A stretch of 18,611 bases of DNA from the NCBI GenBank assembly GCA_964430695.1, contig CAYSFO010000028.1, positions 1 to 18,611 on the forward strand, read 5' to 3'. Position numbers and translations under genes: made by a program. Positions 6,317 through 12,729 of the stretch are shown here, one piece after another. Position 1 is the stretch's first letter, and each line of letters begins with the position of its first letter. The notes under the pieces are model-generated. The model did not search any database. It was not told the DNA's origin and worked only from the letters and a program-made list of their open reading frames with translations. This stretch comes from MGBC108787 sp964430695 (GTDB lineage: Bacteria > Bacillota_I > Bacilli_A > RF39 > UBA660).

Positions 6317-6345
6317 ATTATAATCAATTGCCCTTTATAAGTCAA
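6317..6345 (-). promoter_or_regulatory. gpsB promoter
   Basis: On the minus strand TTGACT (6340-6345), a 17-bp spacer and a perfect TATAAT (6317-6322) are followed by a leader of about 15-20 nt. It probably drives gpsB, rnpB, the rodZ-like gene and pgsA as one unit ending at 4479. Confidence 0.8.
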
Positions 6346-6372
6346 GTCGATGCGAAGAGTGCCAGTATTCTA

Positions 6373-7401
6373 TTATTTCGATTTTTCCTTTTTCAAGCTT
6401 TTTTCTCTTACTTTTCTCGATAATAATAAAGGGTGAAACAAAAAGTCGATGGAATCTGCTTTATCCACTAGTGTTAGTAACCAACTTTCTTTATATTGTG
6501 GTAATTTTTTATTTAAAGGAAACATGTGTGTTTTAATCATACTCTCTATCTTTTCATTCACTAGTTCTGGAAAAAACTTTAGAGCATTCTTTCTCGCTTG
6601 TTCGGCATGGGTAAATCCATGTCTTTGTAAAAGCGGAAGATGTTCAAACGTATCTTGCCAAGGTTTATCATAAAAATCGTGTAATAATCCAGCAATGGCA
6701 AGCGCTTTATAGTCTAGATGTAATTTTTTTCCAATATTGTAACAATCATAAGAAACACGTAACACGTGGTCGTAAACACTTTCATTGTGATGATGTTTAA
6801 AATTTTTGCGTTTTTGAAACTCTTCATGTTCTAAAATAGGTTTTACAATTTTATAATAGTCGCTATTTTTAAAATTCAGGTTTTTTTTTTGGTTTTTATT
6901 TACAATATAAGCATTTATATATTGAATTAAGCTAGCCATTTGGAATAAAACGGTTAAAATAACAAAATAATGTATTGGAATATTAATTTTAGGAAGTATT
7001 ATATTTATAAATCCTAAAATAATTGTAACAAAAATTACCCAAGTTTTTATTTTTCCAATCAGTAAAGAAGTGATCGATTTTATTTTATAAAAAGTGTATA
7101 TATTGAATAAAGCAATTAAACTTTCTAAAATTAAAACATAAAAGAAATAATGATTATGAAAAATTAAAATCACTAGAAGGGAAAAAGCTAAACATTTGTC
7201 TCCAATAGCATCTAATTTTGTGCCCAGTTCACTGATTACATTCCATTTTCTTGCTAAAACTCCATCTAATGTATCTGTAAGAGCAATAAAAATGGCAAGA
7301 ATAATTAAAGCTAAGAATTGATTATTCACTCCAAGATAAAGGATTAAAGGAGTTACTAATATACGAGAAAATGTTAAAATATTGGGAATATTTTTTTTCA
7401 T
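6373..7401 (-). CDS. CDP-alcohol phosphatidyltransferase fused to an HD domain
   Basis: The 342 residues combine two parts. The first half (about 1-170) is a multi-helix membrane enzyme with the full CDP-alcohol phosphatidyltransferase signature: D43, D46-G47, A50-R51, eight residues to G60, D64 and D68. The second half (about 185-330) is a cytoplasmic HD domain with probable metal ligands H212 (YDHVLRVS), H241-D242 (GLLHD), H265 or H261, H292 and D313. The HD half resembles an uncharacterised stand-alone HD family common in Firmicutes. A reasonable inference is a PgsA paralogue coupled to hydrolysis of a phosphate ester or a nucleotide. The substrate cannot be read from the sequence. True PgsA is encoded nearby at 4494-5099. 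The start has AGGAG 4 nt upstream, and the gene has its own promoter (7423-7451). Confidence 0.85.
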   Translation of the reverse strand: MKKNIPNILTFSRILVTPLILYLGVNNQFLALIILAIFIALTDTLDGVLARKWNVISELGTKLDAIGDKCLAFSLLVILIFHNHYFFYVLILESLIALFNIYTFYKIKSITSLLIGKIKTWVIFVTIILGFINIILPKINIPIHYFVILTVLFQMASLIQYINAYIVNKNQKKNLNFKNSDYYKIVKPILEHEEFQKRKNFKHHHNESVYDHVLRVSYDCYNIGKKLHLDYKALAIAGLLHDFYDKPWQDTFEHLPLLQRHGFTHAEQARKNALKFFPELVNEKIESMIKTHMFPLNKKLPQYKESWLLTLVDKADSIDFLFHPLLLSRKVREKSLKKEKSK

Positions 7402-7422
7402 ATTGCTCCTTCTTTCATTATC

Positions 7423-7451
7423 ATTATAACGAGAAAAAACATTTTAAACAA
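7423..7451 (-). promoter_or_regulatory. promoter of the phosphatidyltransferase-HD gene
   Basis: On the minus strand TTGTTT (7446-7451), a 17-bp spacer and a perfect TATAAT (7423-7428). The -35 box directly follows the preceding gene's terminator. Confidence 0.6.
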
Positions 7452-7498
7452 TAAAAAATATTTCTAATTCATTTTATTCAATCAAATTAGAAATATTT
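7450..7498 (-). terminator. strong terminator of the 7507-7941 gene
   Basis: On the minus strand a 14-bp perfect stem, AAATATTTCTAATT with its complement (arms 7485-7498 and 7456-7469), with a 15-nt loop, is followed by a short T-rich stretch. It begins within 10 nt of the stop codon. Confidence 0.8.
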
Positions 7499-7506
7499 CT
7501 TATGAA

Positions 7507-7941
7507 TTAAATTCCTCTTTCTTCATTTTGCGTTTGTTGTATTTGTTGTTTGATACGATTATATTCAGCTAAAGAACTTAAATGAGGAGCTATATCCATT
7601 CCTGCTTCTAACATTTTTTGCATATCTGTTATGATTGCACTAGAATAAACCTCATCAAAACTAATATTTGGTTTTTTAGATACTAATGGATCATTACAAG
7701 AAACTAAAAGATTAGCATGGTTTTCAGAATTTTGTTGAAAAATATGCATGTAACCATCTATTTCCACAGTTTTTTTTATTGACTCATAGGAATATCCTTG
7801 TCCTACACATTTATCAACAGACATCCTTCTAATTTTTCCTTCATATAATAATTCACCAAAATTTGCCGCTAATTCTTCTTTTGCTATTTTTTCCACATTT
7901 TTAGGATTTTCTACAATAATACTAGTTGTGTAATCATTCAT
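7507..7941 (-). CDS. Hypothetical protein, 144 aa
   Basis: I do not recognise a family. The protein is soluble, with no signal peptide or membrane helix. It begins MNDYTTSIIVENPKNVEKIAKEE, contains two cysteines (C45 and C82 by count, approximate) and ends in a Gln-rich helix. A mixed alpha/beta N-terminal half is followed by a helical C-terminal half. Three overlapping ATG codons occur at the start. Only the middle one (7941) opens this frame, and AGAAGG lies 8 nt upstream. The gene is flanked by a long-stem terminator downstream and an inverted repeat upstream (8000-8038), so it may be an independent unit. Confidence 0.75.
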   Translation of the reverse strand: MNDYTTSIIVENPKNVEKIAKEELAANFGELLYEGKIRRMSVDKCVGQGYSYESIKKTVEIDGYMHIFQQNSENHANLLVSCNDPLVSKKPNISFDEVYSSAIITDMQKMLEAGMDIAPHLSSLAEYNRIKQQIQQTQNEERGI

Positions 7942-7999
7942 TCATTAAACCTTCTTCCAGTTTAAGAATAACATATAATTATTTTCAAATACAACTAAT

Positions 8000-8038
8000 A
8001 ATGTAAATAGTTTGTTCAATTCACCTTTTATTTACATT
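8000..8038. repeat. 9-bp inverted repeat between two small genes
   Basis: AATGTAAAT (8000-8008) and ATTTACATT (8030-8038) form a perfect inverted repeat with a 21-nt spacer, directly after the stop of the 8041-8475 gene. It could be a weak terminator lacking a T tract or an operator for the downstream gene. Confidence 0.4.
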
Positions 8039-8040
8039 TT

Positions 8041-8475
8041 TTATAAATATATTTTTAATCCTTCTATATTATTTTCTAAAGTCTTTAATAATTTATTTGC
8101 TAAATCAAGAGCTTCTTCATCCTCATCATTGTAGCTATTCATTGCTTCATTGATTTTGATGATACCTTTATTCGTTCCTTCTGCCATCATTTTAGCAATG
8201 ACACTGTCCTCTTTCTTTTTTAAGAGTTTCATTTCACTCATCACTTTACTATTCATTTTTACCATATTTCCTAATTCTTTTTCTTCTGTGCCATAAGAAG
8301 TTAAAATGCGTTCACACCTACTAATAAGCTCATCATATTCTTTTCTTTGATTCTCTAAAAACTCACGAAATTCTGATGCAGAGACTTTGTCAATTACATC
8401 ATTAATACCGATAACGCCCATTTCACTTATCTGATAAATCGTATTTAAAAAATCAATATTCTTATTATTTTTCAT
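8041..8475 (-). CDS. Small helical-bundle (ferritin-like/DUF2383-type) protein
   Basis: The 144 residues are almost entirely helical and charged, with heptad-like spacing that suggests a four-helix bundle. The line IDFLNTIYQISEMGVIGINDVIDKV, a central EFREFLENQRKEYDELI helix, a segment MMAEGTNKGIIKINEAMN and a C-terminal KLLKTLENNIEGLKIYL helix resemble a common clostridial family of ferritin-like small proteins. That assignment is from memory of the pattern. The Glu and His ligands of a true di-iron site are not clear, so metal storage should not be assumed. It lies 40 nt downstream of the RNase J2 gene. Its ribosome site (GGGTGA) lies within a terminator-like hairpin (8476-8503), so expression may depend on read-through or unfolding. 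Confidence 0.65.
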   Translation of the reverse strand: MKNNKNIDFLNTIYQISEMGVIGINDVIDKVSASEFREFLENQRKEYDELISRCERILTSYGTEEKELGNMVKMNSKVMSEMKLLKKKEDSVIAKMMAEGTNKGIIKINEAMNSYNDEDEEALDLANKLLKTLENNIEGLKIYL

Positions 8476-8503
8476 AAAAAATCACCCATTTTTATTATGG
8501 ATG
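8476..8503 (-). terminator. terminator-like hairpin containing the next gene's ribosome site
   Basis: On the minus strand CATCCAT/ATGGGTG (arms 8497-8503 and 8483-8489, one G-U pair, 7-nt loop) is followed by ATTTTTT and then the ATG at 8473-8475. The 3' arm is the GGGTGA ribosome site of the helical-bundle gene. The structure could act as terminator of the RNase J2 gene, as a translational switch, or both. Confidence 0.65.
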
Positions 8504-8515
8504 TTTTTTCCTTTT

Positions 8516-10150
8516 TTATACTTCTTGTACTACGGCAATGATCATCGGTTTGCATTCTGTTTCTTCATATAAGTATTTACTTAATTCCGTTCTAATTTCT
8601 GTTTTAATCTTATTAAAATCTACAAAGTTGTCAACAATATTTCTCGTAATAATATCTTCTGAAATACGTTTGATTTCGTGAATAATTTCTTTTGAGTCTT
8701 TGACATAAATAAACCCTCGTGTTGTTACTTCTGGCCCTACAAGCAAATTCTTTGTCTTTTTGCTGATGGTAGCACTGATTAACACAATTCCATTTTCGCT
8801 CAACATTTCACGATCTTTGATTACCAGTTCTCCAACATCATCGCTTGATTTACCATCAATTAAAATATCATTGACTTTGATATGTTCTGTTGTTTCTTTA
8901 AGGACTCCATCTTCAAATAAAACAATATCGCCATTTTGTTTTAGAATAATATTTTCATTTGGCATTCCCAAATTACTAGCTAAATTTGCATTTTGTACTA
9001 AATAACGGTATTCGCCTTTTACGGGCATATAGTATTTTGGGTTTGTTAGTTTTAACATGAGCATTAAATCTTCGCTAGATGCATGGTGTAAAATATTTTT
9101 CTCTTTTGGAAGAGAAATGACACGACACCCAAACATAGAAAGTTCATTTTCAATTTTAACTAATTGTTTTTCATTACTATCATATCTAGGTTCAGAAAAG
9201 ATAACTGTATCTGTTGGCTTTAATTTAATATATTTGTCGTATCCATTCATGACTTTACTAATGGATGCATATGGATTTTCTTTATCATCGCACAAAAGCA
9301 AAATGGCATCTGGATCATCAATATTTGATAAATCTCCTAATAAATCATCAGGAAAACTCAAATATCCTTCTTTTTTGGCAAATGTGACAACATTTTGTAA
9401 CTTTTTTCCCATTAAAATAATCTTACGATGTTTATTTAATGCACTGTTAAAAATATCTTGAATGGTATATAAATGCGTTGGTAACACTAAATACATCAAA
9501 CGTTCATTATATTTGTTCACAATATCTTTAAAGAAATCTTCTAAACGATGACTTGGAGAGGTATGTCCTGTATGTTCTGAAAAAGTTGATTCTGAAAGTA
9601 AACATAACACTCCTAATTTTCCAACATAGGCAATTTTTCCTAAATCCATATCGTAGTGACCTGTCATTTTTGAATCAATGATAAAGTCCCCTGTATAACA
9701 AATGGCTCCATCTTTGGTATTTATGACATACATGACAGCATCTGGACAACTATGGGAAACTGTTATAGGAAATATACTTACACGGCCAAAATTCAATTTC
9801 TTGTGAGGTGTAATTTCGATAACATTTTTTTCTGGTACTCCAGATTCTACTAGTTCATACTTTGTAAATTTTGTTGCATATAATTTAATCTCTGGAACAT
9901 TTTTTACTAAATCACTAGCACTTCCCATATTTTCGTAATGTCCATGGGTTAAGAATACCCCTTTTATTCGCTTTTTATTTTTTACTAAATATTCAAAATC
10001 AGGAATAACGTAATCAATTCCAAACATGTTTCCTGTTGCATATTTTAAACCGCAATCAAAGACAAAAATATCTTTATCAATTTCTACAATATAGGTATTT
10101 TTGCCATTTTCATCTAGTCCACCTAGACTAAAAATTTTAATTTTACTCAT
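8516..10150 (-). CDS. rnjB: RNase J2-type metallo-beta-lactamase/beta-CASP protein
   Basis: The 544 residues show the full RNase J architecture: a beta-lactamase fold, a beta-CASP insert and a C-terminal domain ending KPMIIAVVQEV, close to B. subtilis RNase J2. The metal site is degenerate. The HxHxDH motif of active enzymes reads HGHYEN (69-74), comparable to HGHDEN as I recall it for B. subtilis J2. H133 and D155 (YTGDF) remain. The usual GSQGEP segment is replaced (LCDDKENP, about 276-283), the VSGHG segment reads HHASSE, and PVHGEYR reads PVKGEYR. It is therefore probably a weak or inactive partner of RNase J1, which is not in this window. It has a strong promoter. Its C-terminus lies directly before the hairpin at 8476-8503. 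Confidence 0.85.
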   Translation of the reverse strand: MSKIKIFSLGGLDENGKNTYIVEIDKDIFVFDCGLKYATGNMFGIDYVIPDFEYLVKNKKRIKGVFLTHGHYENMGSASDLVKNVPEIKLYATKFTKYELVESGVPEKNVIEITPHKKLNFGRVSIFPITVSHSCPDAVMYVINTKDGAICYTGDFIIDSKMTGHYDMDLGKIAYVGKLGVLCLLSESTFSEHTGHTSPSHRLEDFFKDIVNKYNERLMYLVLPTHLYTIQDIFNSALNKHRKIILMGKKLQNVVTFAKKEGYLSFPDDLLGDLSNIDDPDAILLLCDDKENPYASISKVMNGYDKYIKLKPTDTVIFSEPRYDSNEKQLVKIENELSMFGCRVISLPKEKNILHHASSEDLMLMLKLTNPKYYMPVKGEYRYLVQNANLASNLGMPNENIILKQNGDIVLFEDGVLKETTEHIKVNDILIDGKSSDDVGELVIKDREMLSENGIVLISATISKKTKNLLVGPEVTTRGFIYVKDSKEIIHEIKRISEDIITRNIVDNFVDFNKIKTEIRTELSKYLYEETECKPMIIAVVQEV

Positions 10151-10207
10151 AATTCATCTCTTTTCTACTATTTTAATTATTTTTAAAAAGTTTTTTGCAG
10201 CAGACTC

Positions 10208-10236
10208 ATTATAGCAAAAATAATATTTTTTTTCAA
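10208..10236 (-). promoter_or_regulatory. promoter of rnjB
   Basis: On the minus strand TTGAAA (10231-10236), a 17-bp spacer and TATAAT (10208-10213) preceded by TGC, an extended -10. The leader is about 50 nt. Confidence 0.75.
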
Positions 10237-10264
10237 TAGGACACTTTTGAGCTTAATTTAGCCT

Positions 10265-10289
10265 AGAAAAAAAGAAATTTCTATTCCTT
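10265..10289 (-). terminator. terminator of rmuC
   Basis: On the minus strand AAGGAA/TTTCTT (arms 10284-10289 and 10272-10277, one G-U pair) is followed by five or more T. The rmuC stop codon lies in the 6-nt loop. Confidence 0.6.
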
Positions 10290-11354
10290 TTCCTTCGTTT
10301 CTAATTCTTTCACATCTACACTATTGATAGAATTAAACCTTTTTGTTATTTTTTCCGTTGTTATATTAATATCTTTTACATCCTTTGTCACTGTATCAAT
10401 ACTACGAGATAGTTTATCCCAACGTTCGCGATATCGATCGAATTCATAGGATAATTTACTTAATTCTTCATGAATCACTTTTGCATACTTATCTCTTTCC
10501 ATGTTTTTTAGAATCATACTTATTGTTGTTAATGTACTCATTAATGTCGTTGGACTTGCAATCCATACCTTTTTATTATATGCTTCTTGAATTAAATCTG
10601 AATGATAAGCATTAAGTTCAGCAAATATGGCTTCTGCCGGTAAGAACATAATGGCTTCACTTGCGGTTTCTCCAGGCACTATGTATTTACTACTAATTGC
10701 TTCAATATGTTTTTTTACGTCAATTTTAAATTGTTTTTCTGCCACATCTCTTGCTTCTTTAGATATCGACTTATCCGTCATTTTTTGGTAATTTTCTAAT
10801 GGGAATTTAGAATCAATACAAATGGTTCCTAATGGACTTGGTGCATACAAAATAGCATCAGCAATAAATCCGTTTTTTAATTTATATTGAATCTCATAAA
10901 TACCTGTAGCATTTTCTCCAAAAACACTTGTTAAAATATAATTTAAATTGACTTCTCCAAAAATACCACGTGTTTTTTTATCCGTTAACACACTTTGTAA
11001 AGAAACGATTTCAGTAGATAATCCATCAATTTTCTTTTGCGCTTCATCAATTTTTGATAATCTTTCTAAAATATTGTTAAACGTTTTATTTGATTTTTGA
11101 AAATTATCCTCTAAACGTTCATTCACTTTATCATTCATATAATTAATCTTATTTTGAATTTGTTCATTCAAACGATCAAAATCATTTCTTAAATTGTTAG
11201 AAAATCCGACTTTAAATTCACCAATTTCTTTTGTAATATTTGTTTCAAATCTTCCTAATCTTTCTGTCATATCATTGTTATCTTTCTTTTTCACTAACAC
11301 AAGGATTAATAAAATAACAATTATGATTAATAGTCCTAAAATTATATACTCCAT
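10281..11354 (-). CDS. rmuC: DNA recombination protein RmuC
   Basis: RmuC proteins limit recombination between inverted repeats, and their exact activity is poorly known. From ATG 11354 the protein has 357 residues. An N-terminal membrane helix (about 2-22) is followed by a long coiled coil (about 25-130) and the conserved RmuC domain, a PD-(D/E)XK-nuclease-like fold. That domain contains TRGIFGEVNLNYIL, ADAILYAP, CIDSKFPLENY and FLPAEAIFAEL...WIASPTTLMSTLTTI. GGAGG lies 5 nt before this ATG, so the in-frame TTG at 11366, which overlaps the ribosome site, is rejected. The gene follows the VTT protein gene with only 14 nt between them, and the two probably form one transcript. Confidence 0.93.
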   Translation of the reverse strand: MEYIILGLLIIIVILLILVLVKKKDNNDMTERLGRFETNITKEIGEFKVGFSNNLRNDFDRLNEQIQNKINYMNDKVNERLEDNFQKSNKTFNNILERLSKIDEAQKKIDGLSTEIVSLQSVLTDKKTRGIFGEVNLNYILTSVFGENATGIYEIQYKLKNGFIADAILYAPSPLGTICIDSKFPLENYQKMTDKSISKEARDVAEKQFKIDVKKHIEAISSKYIVPGETASEAIMFLPAEAIFAELNAYHSDLIQEAYNKKVWIASPTTLMSTLTTISMILKNMERDKYAKVIHEELSKLSYEFDRYRERWDKLSRSIDTVTKDVKDINITTEKITKRFNSINSVDVKELETKEKE

Positions 11355-11368
11355 TTTTACCTCCAAAT

Positions 11369-11953
11369 TTAATCTAAGTTAAATTTTCTATTAATGATTT
11401 TACTTACGATATACGCAATAAAAATCAAAACTACTACCTTTACTAAAGCAATTGGATGGGTCAAACTCTGCACTAAACTTGTACCAATAAATCCCCAAAA
11501 CAATACTAAAAATATTTTACCAATGGAAAGAGCTATGATAAATTTTTTCCATGACATTTTTGATAAACCAGCGGCAATGTTTACCATAAAGGCTGGAGTA
11601 AAAGGGACAGCAATAATTGCAGTTAATTGCTCCATTTTAACGGAATCTACTATTTTCATTACCTTTCCAAATTGTTTATTATTCTTTATTTTTTTATCAA
11701 ACCAATTTCTTACTTTTTTACGAAAAAGAATAAAGGATAGTAGACAACCTAATATAGTAAATATCCAAGAAACTAGAAAACCTACAATATTCCCAAAAAC
11801 TAAAAAATTAATTGTGATAAAAACAAATAAAGGGAGTACGGGAACCATAGATTCTATTAAAATAAGAAAACACCCTAGAATAGGACCAAAGATTCCAATA
11901 TTTATTAAAAACTCATTAATTAATTTATCTAAATTTTCAATAATTTCTATCAT
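11369..11953 (-). CDS. VTT/DedA-family membrane protein
   Basis: The roughly 194 residues contain about five hydrophobic segments. They carry the VTT-domain pattern: an acidic residue followed by a proline pair in the first re-entrant part (LIESMVPVLPL), the glycine-rich GCLLSFILFRKKVRNWFDK segment, and VPFTPAFMVNIAAGLSKMSWKKF with the Pro-x-x-Pro motif. DedA and TVP38 relatives move phospholipids or polyprenyl phosphate carriers across the membrane. Which substrate this one handles is not visible. ATG 11953 has only a weak ribosome site. A GTG at 11962 coincides with the predicted transcription start, so the start is uncertain. rmuC follows 14 nt after the stop. Confidence 0.82.
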   Translation of the reverse strand: MIEIIENLDKLINEFLINIGIFGPILGCFLILIESMVPVLPLFVFITINFLVFGNIVGFLVSWIFTILGCLLSFILFRKKVRNWFDKKIKNNKQFGKVMKIVDSVKMEQLTAIIAVPFTPAFMVNIAAGLSKMSWKKFIIALSIGKIFLVLFWGFIGTSLVQSLTHPIALVKVVVLIFIAYIVSKIINRKFNLD

Positions 11954-11968
11954 ATCTATCACTTTTTT

Positions 11969-11977
11969 ATTATACCA
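11969..11977 (-). promoter_or_regulatory. extended -10 promoter of the VTT-rmuC unit
   Basis: TGGTATAAT on the minus strand, without a recognisable -35 box. Transcription would begin near 11962, leaving a leader of about 9 nt before ATG 11953 or none for a GTG start. Confidence 0.5.
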
Positions 11978-12066
11978 CAGGTACTATGATTTATTTTATT
12001 AATTTTGCAAAAGAAAAGGATTTTAAAACCAAAAAATTTTTGTAATCTATATTAAAGTTATTAGAA

Positions 12067-12174
12067 TTAAATTGAAAGTGCTACTGATTCGATAGTGTCT
12101 TTTTTTGCTAATCTTAGTATTACTATTATCAACAAAAGCATAATTACTTTGAAAAATTAAATTTTTCTTTTCAT
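12067..12174 (-). pseudogene. decayed second copy of the small hydrophobic peptide gene
   Basis: The minus-strand frame from ATG 12174 reads MKRKI, then a TAA at codon 6, then FFKVIMLLLIIVILRLAKK. It lines up with the 29-aa peptide at 1997-2086 (MKQEI, FLKVIIL..., KK). DNA identity is clear over AAAGTAATTAT and the flanks. Beyond the nonsense codon it has seven A where the intact copy has six, which shifts the frame so that the tail differs and runs on to 12067. The strong ribosome site is also lost through a shortened leader. A restart at ATG 12141 would encode 24 residues but has no ribosome site. I read it as a relic, unless a sequencing error explains both lesions. Confidence 0.65.
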
Positions 12175-12255
12175 AACCTTACTTATGCCATTTCATGCCC
12201 CTTTCGAATAACCAAAACCCTCTTTTGTAAGGTAGACAGCGTGAATCAGTAACAC
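12078..12255 (-). other. conserved 5'-3' pairing arms of the second module
   Basis: Minus-strand GUGUUACUGAUUC (12243-12255) can pair with GAAUCAGUAGCAC (12078-12090) over 13 bp with one G-U pair. Compared with the first copy, two positions have changed on both sides together (A-U to G-C, U-A to C-G) and two more remain pairable. This is covariation in favour of a real RNA structure. Confidence 0.7.
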
Positions 12256-12263
12256 GAGACGTT

Positions 12264-12291
12264 ATTATAAATATTTGTAAACACTTTGCAA
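12264..12291 (-). promoter_or_regulatory. promoter of the decayed second module
   Basis: TTGCAA (12286-12291), a 16-bp spacer and TATAAT (12264-12269) on the minus strand match the spacing of the first module. The following CTCGTGTTACT is identical in both copies. Confidence 0.65.
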
Positions 12292-12299
12292 GGAAAGTG
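12282..12299. repeat. inverted repeat over the -35 box of the second module
   Basis: CACTTT (12282-12287) and AAAGTG (12294-12299) are perfect inverted copies around the -35 region. This is operator-like, but no counterpart exists in the first module. Confidence 0.35.
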
Positions 12300-12336
12300 A
12301 CAAAATAAGACAAAAAATTTTTTATGATGGTAAAAT

Positions 12337-12365
12337 TTCATAATAAAAAAATAAAATTATGTCAA
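12337..12365 (-). promoter_or_regulatory. additional possible promoter
   Basis: On the minus strand a perfect TTGACA (12360-12365), a 17-bp spacer and TATGAA (12337-12342). It would start an RNA near 12330 running toward the decayed module. No gene follows it directly. Confidence 0.35.
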
Positions 12366-12379
12366 ATATTTGTAAATTT

Positions 12380-12407
12380 AAAAACAATACACTGTTATTG
12401 TATTGTT
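12380..12407 (-). terminator. terminator of the rhodanese-like gene
   Basis: On the minus strand the 9-bp stem AACAATACA/TGTATTGTT (arms 12399-12407 and 12383-12391) is followed by TTT. The stop codon lies in the 7-nt loop. The T tract is short. Confidence 0.65.
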
Positions 12408-12667
12408 TCTGTATTTCTCATAACTTGTGTAACATCATAACCATAAAATTCTAGAATACTCACGACTTTTCGACTGTGAATACCTTTTAAACACATAATA
12501 TAATATTTTTTGTTTTTATCTAATAATTCTTTATAATTTAAAAGTAATTTTTGATAAGGTATATTTACACTTCCTGGATGAGCATGTTTTTTATAAGTGA
12601 CTTCATCAGATACATCGATAAGTGTCCCCATATTCTGATTATAAACATTTAAGTCTATTCTTTTCAT
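12395..12667 (-). CDS. Small rhodanese-like protein
   Basis: The 90 residues form a single compact rhodanese domain. It shows IDVSDEVTYKKHAHPGSVNIP near the N-terminus and the active-site loop CLKGIHSR (C59 to R66), followed by KVVSILEFYGYDV. The Cys that would carry the sulfur is present and the loop has the usual six-residue size. Sulfur transfer is therefore possible, but the partner is unknown. The ribosome site GGTGAAG precedes the ATG, and a TATAAT at 12684-12689 without a clear -35 may serve as promoter. It sits just downstream of the coupling-protein gene but is separated from it by a terminator, so it is probably not part of the secretion operon. Confidence 0.8.
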   Translation of the reverse strand: MKRIDLNVYNQNMGTLIDVSDEVTYKKHAHPGSVNIPYQKLLLNYKELLDKNKKYYIMCLKGIHSRKVVSILEFYGYDVTQVMRNTETIQ

Positions 12668-12692
12668 TTTGCTTCACCATAGTATTATATGA

Positions 12693-12729
12693 AGAAAATA
12701 AAAAAGAACAGATGACTAACAACTATTCT
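12693..12729 (-). terminator. terminator of the VirD4-like gene
   Basis: On the minus strand AGAATAG/CTGTTCT (arms 12723-12729 and 12705-12711, one U-G pair) with an 11-nt loop is followed by TTTTTTATTTTC. The TAG stop is part of the 5' arm. Confidence 0.75.

Noticed and set aside
11394..12002. 202-aa open frame on the plus strand
   Set aside because: It lies opposite the VTT gene, whose frame shows a clear family pattern. The plus-strand frame shows no family features and no ribosome site.
12067..12141. Intact 24-aa peptide starting at the internal ATG 12141
   Set aside because: There is no ribosome site, and the start lies inside the aligned helix of the older frame. A relic is the simpler explanation.
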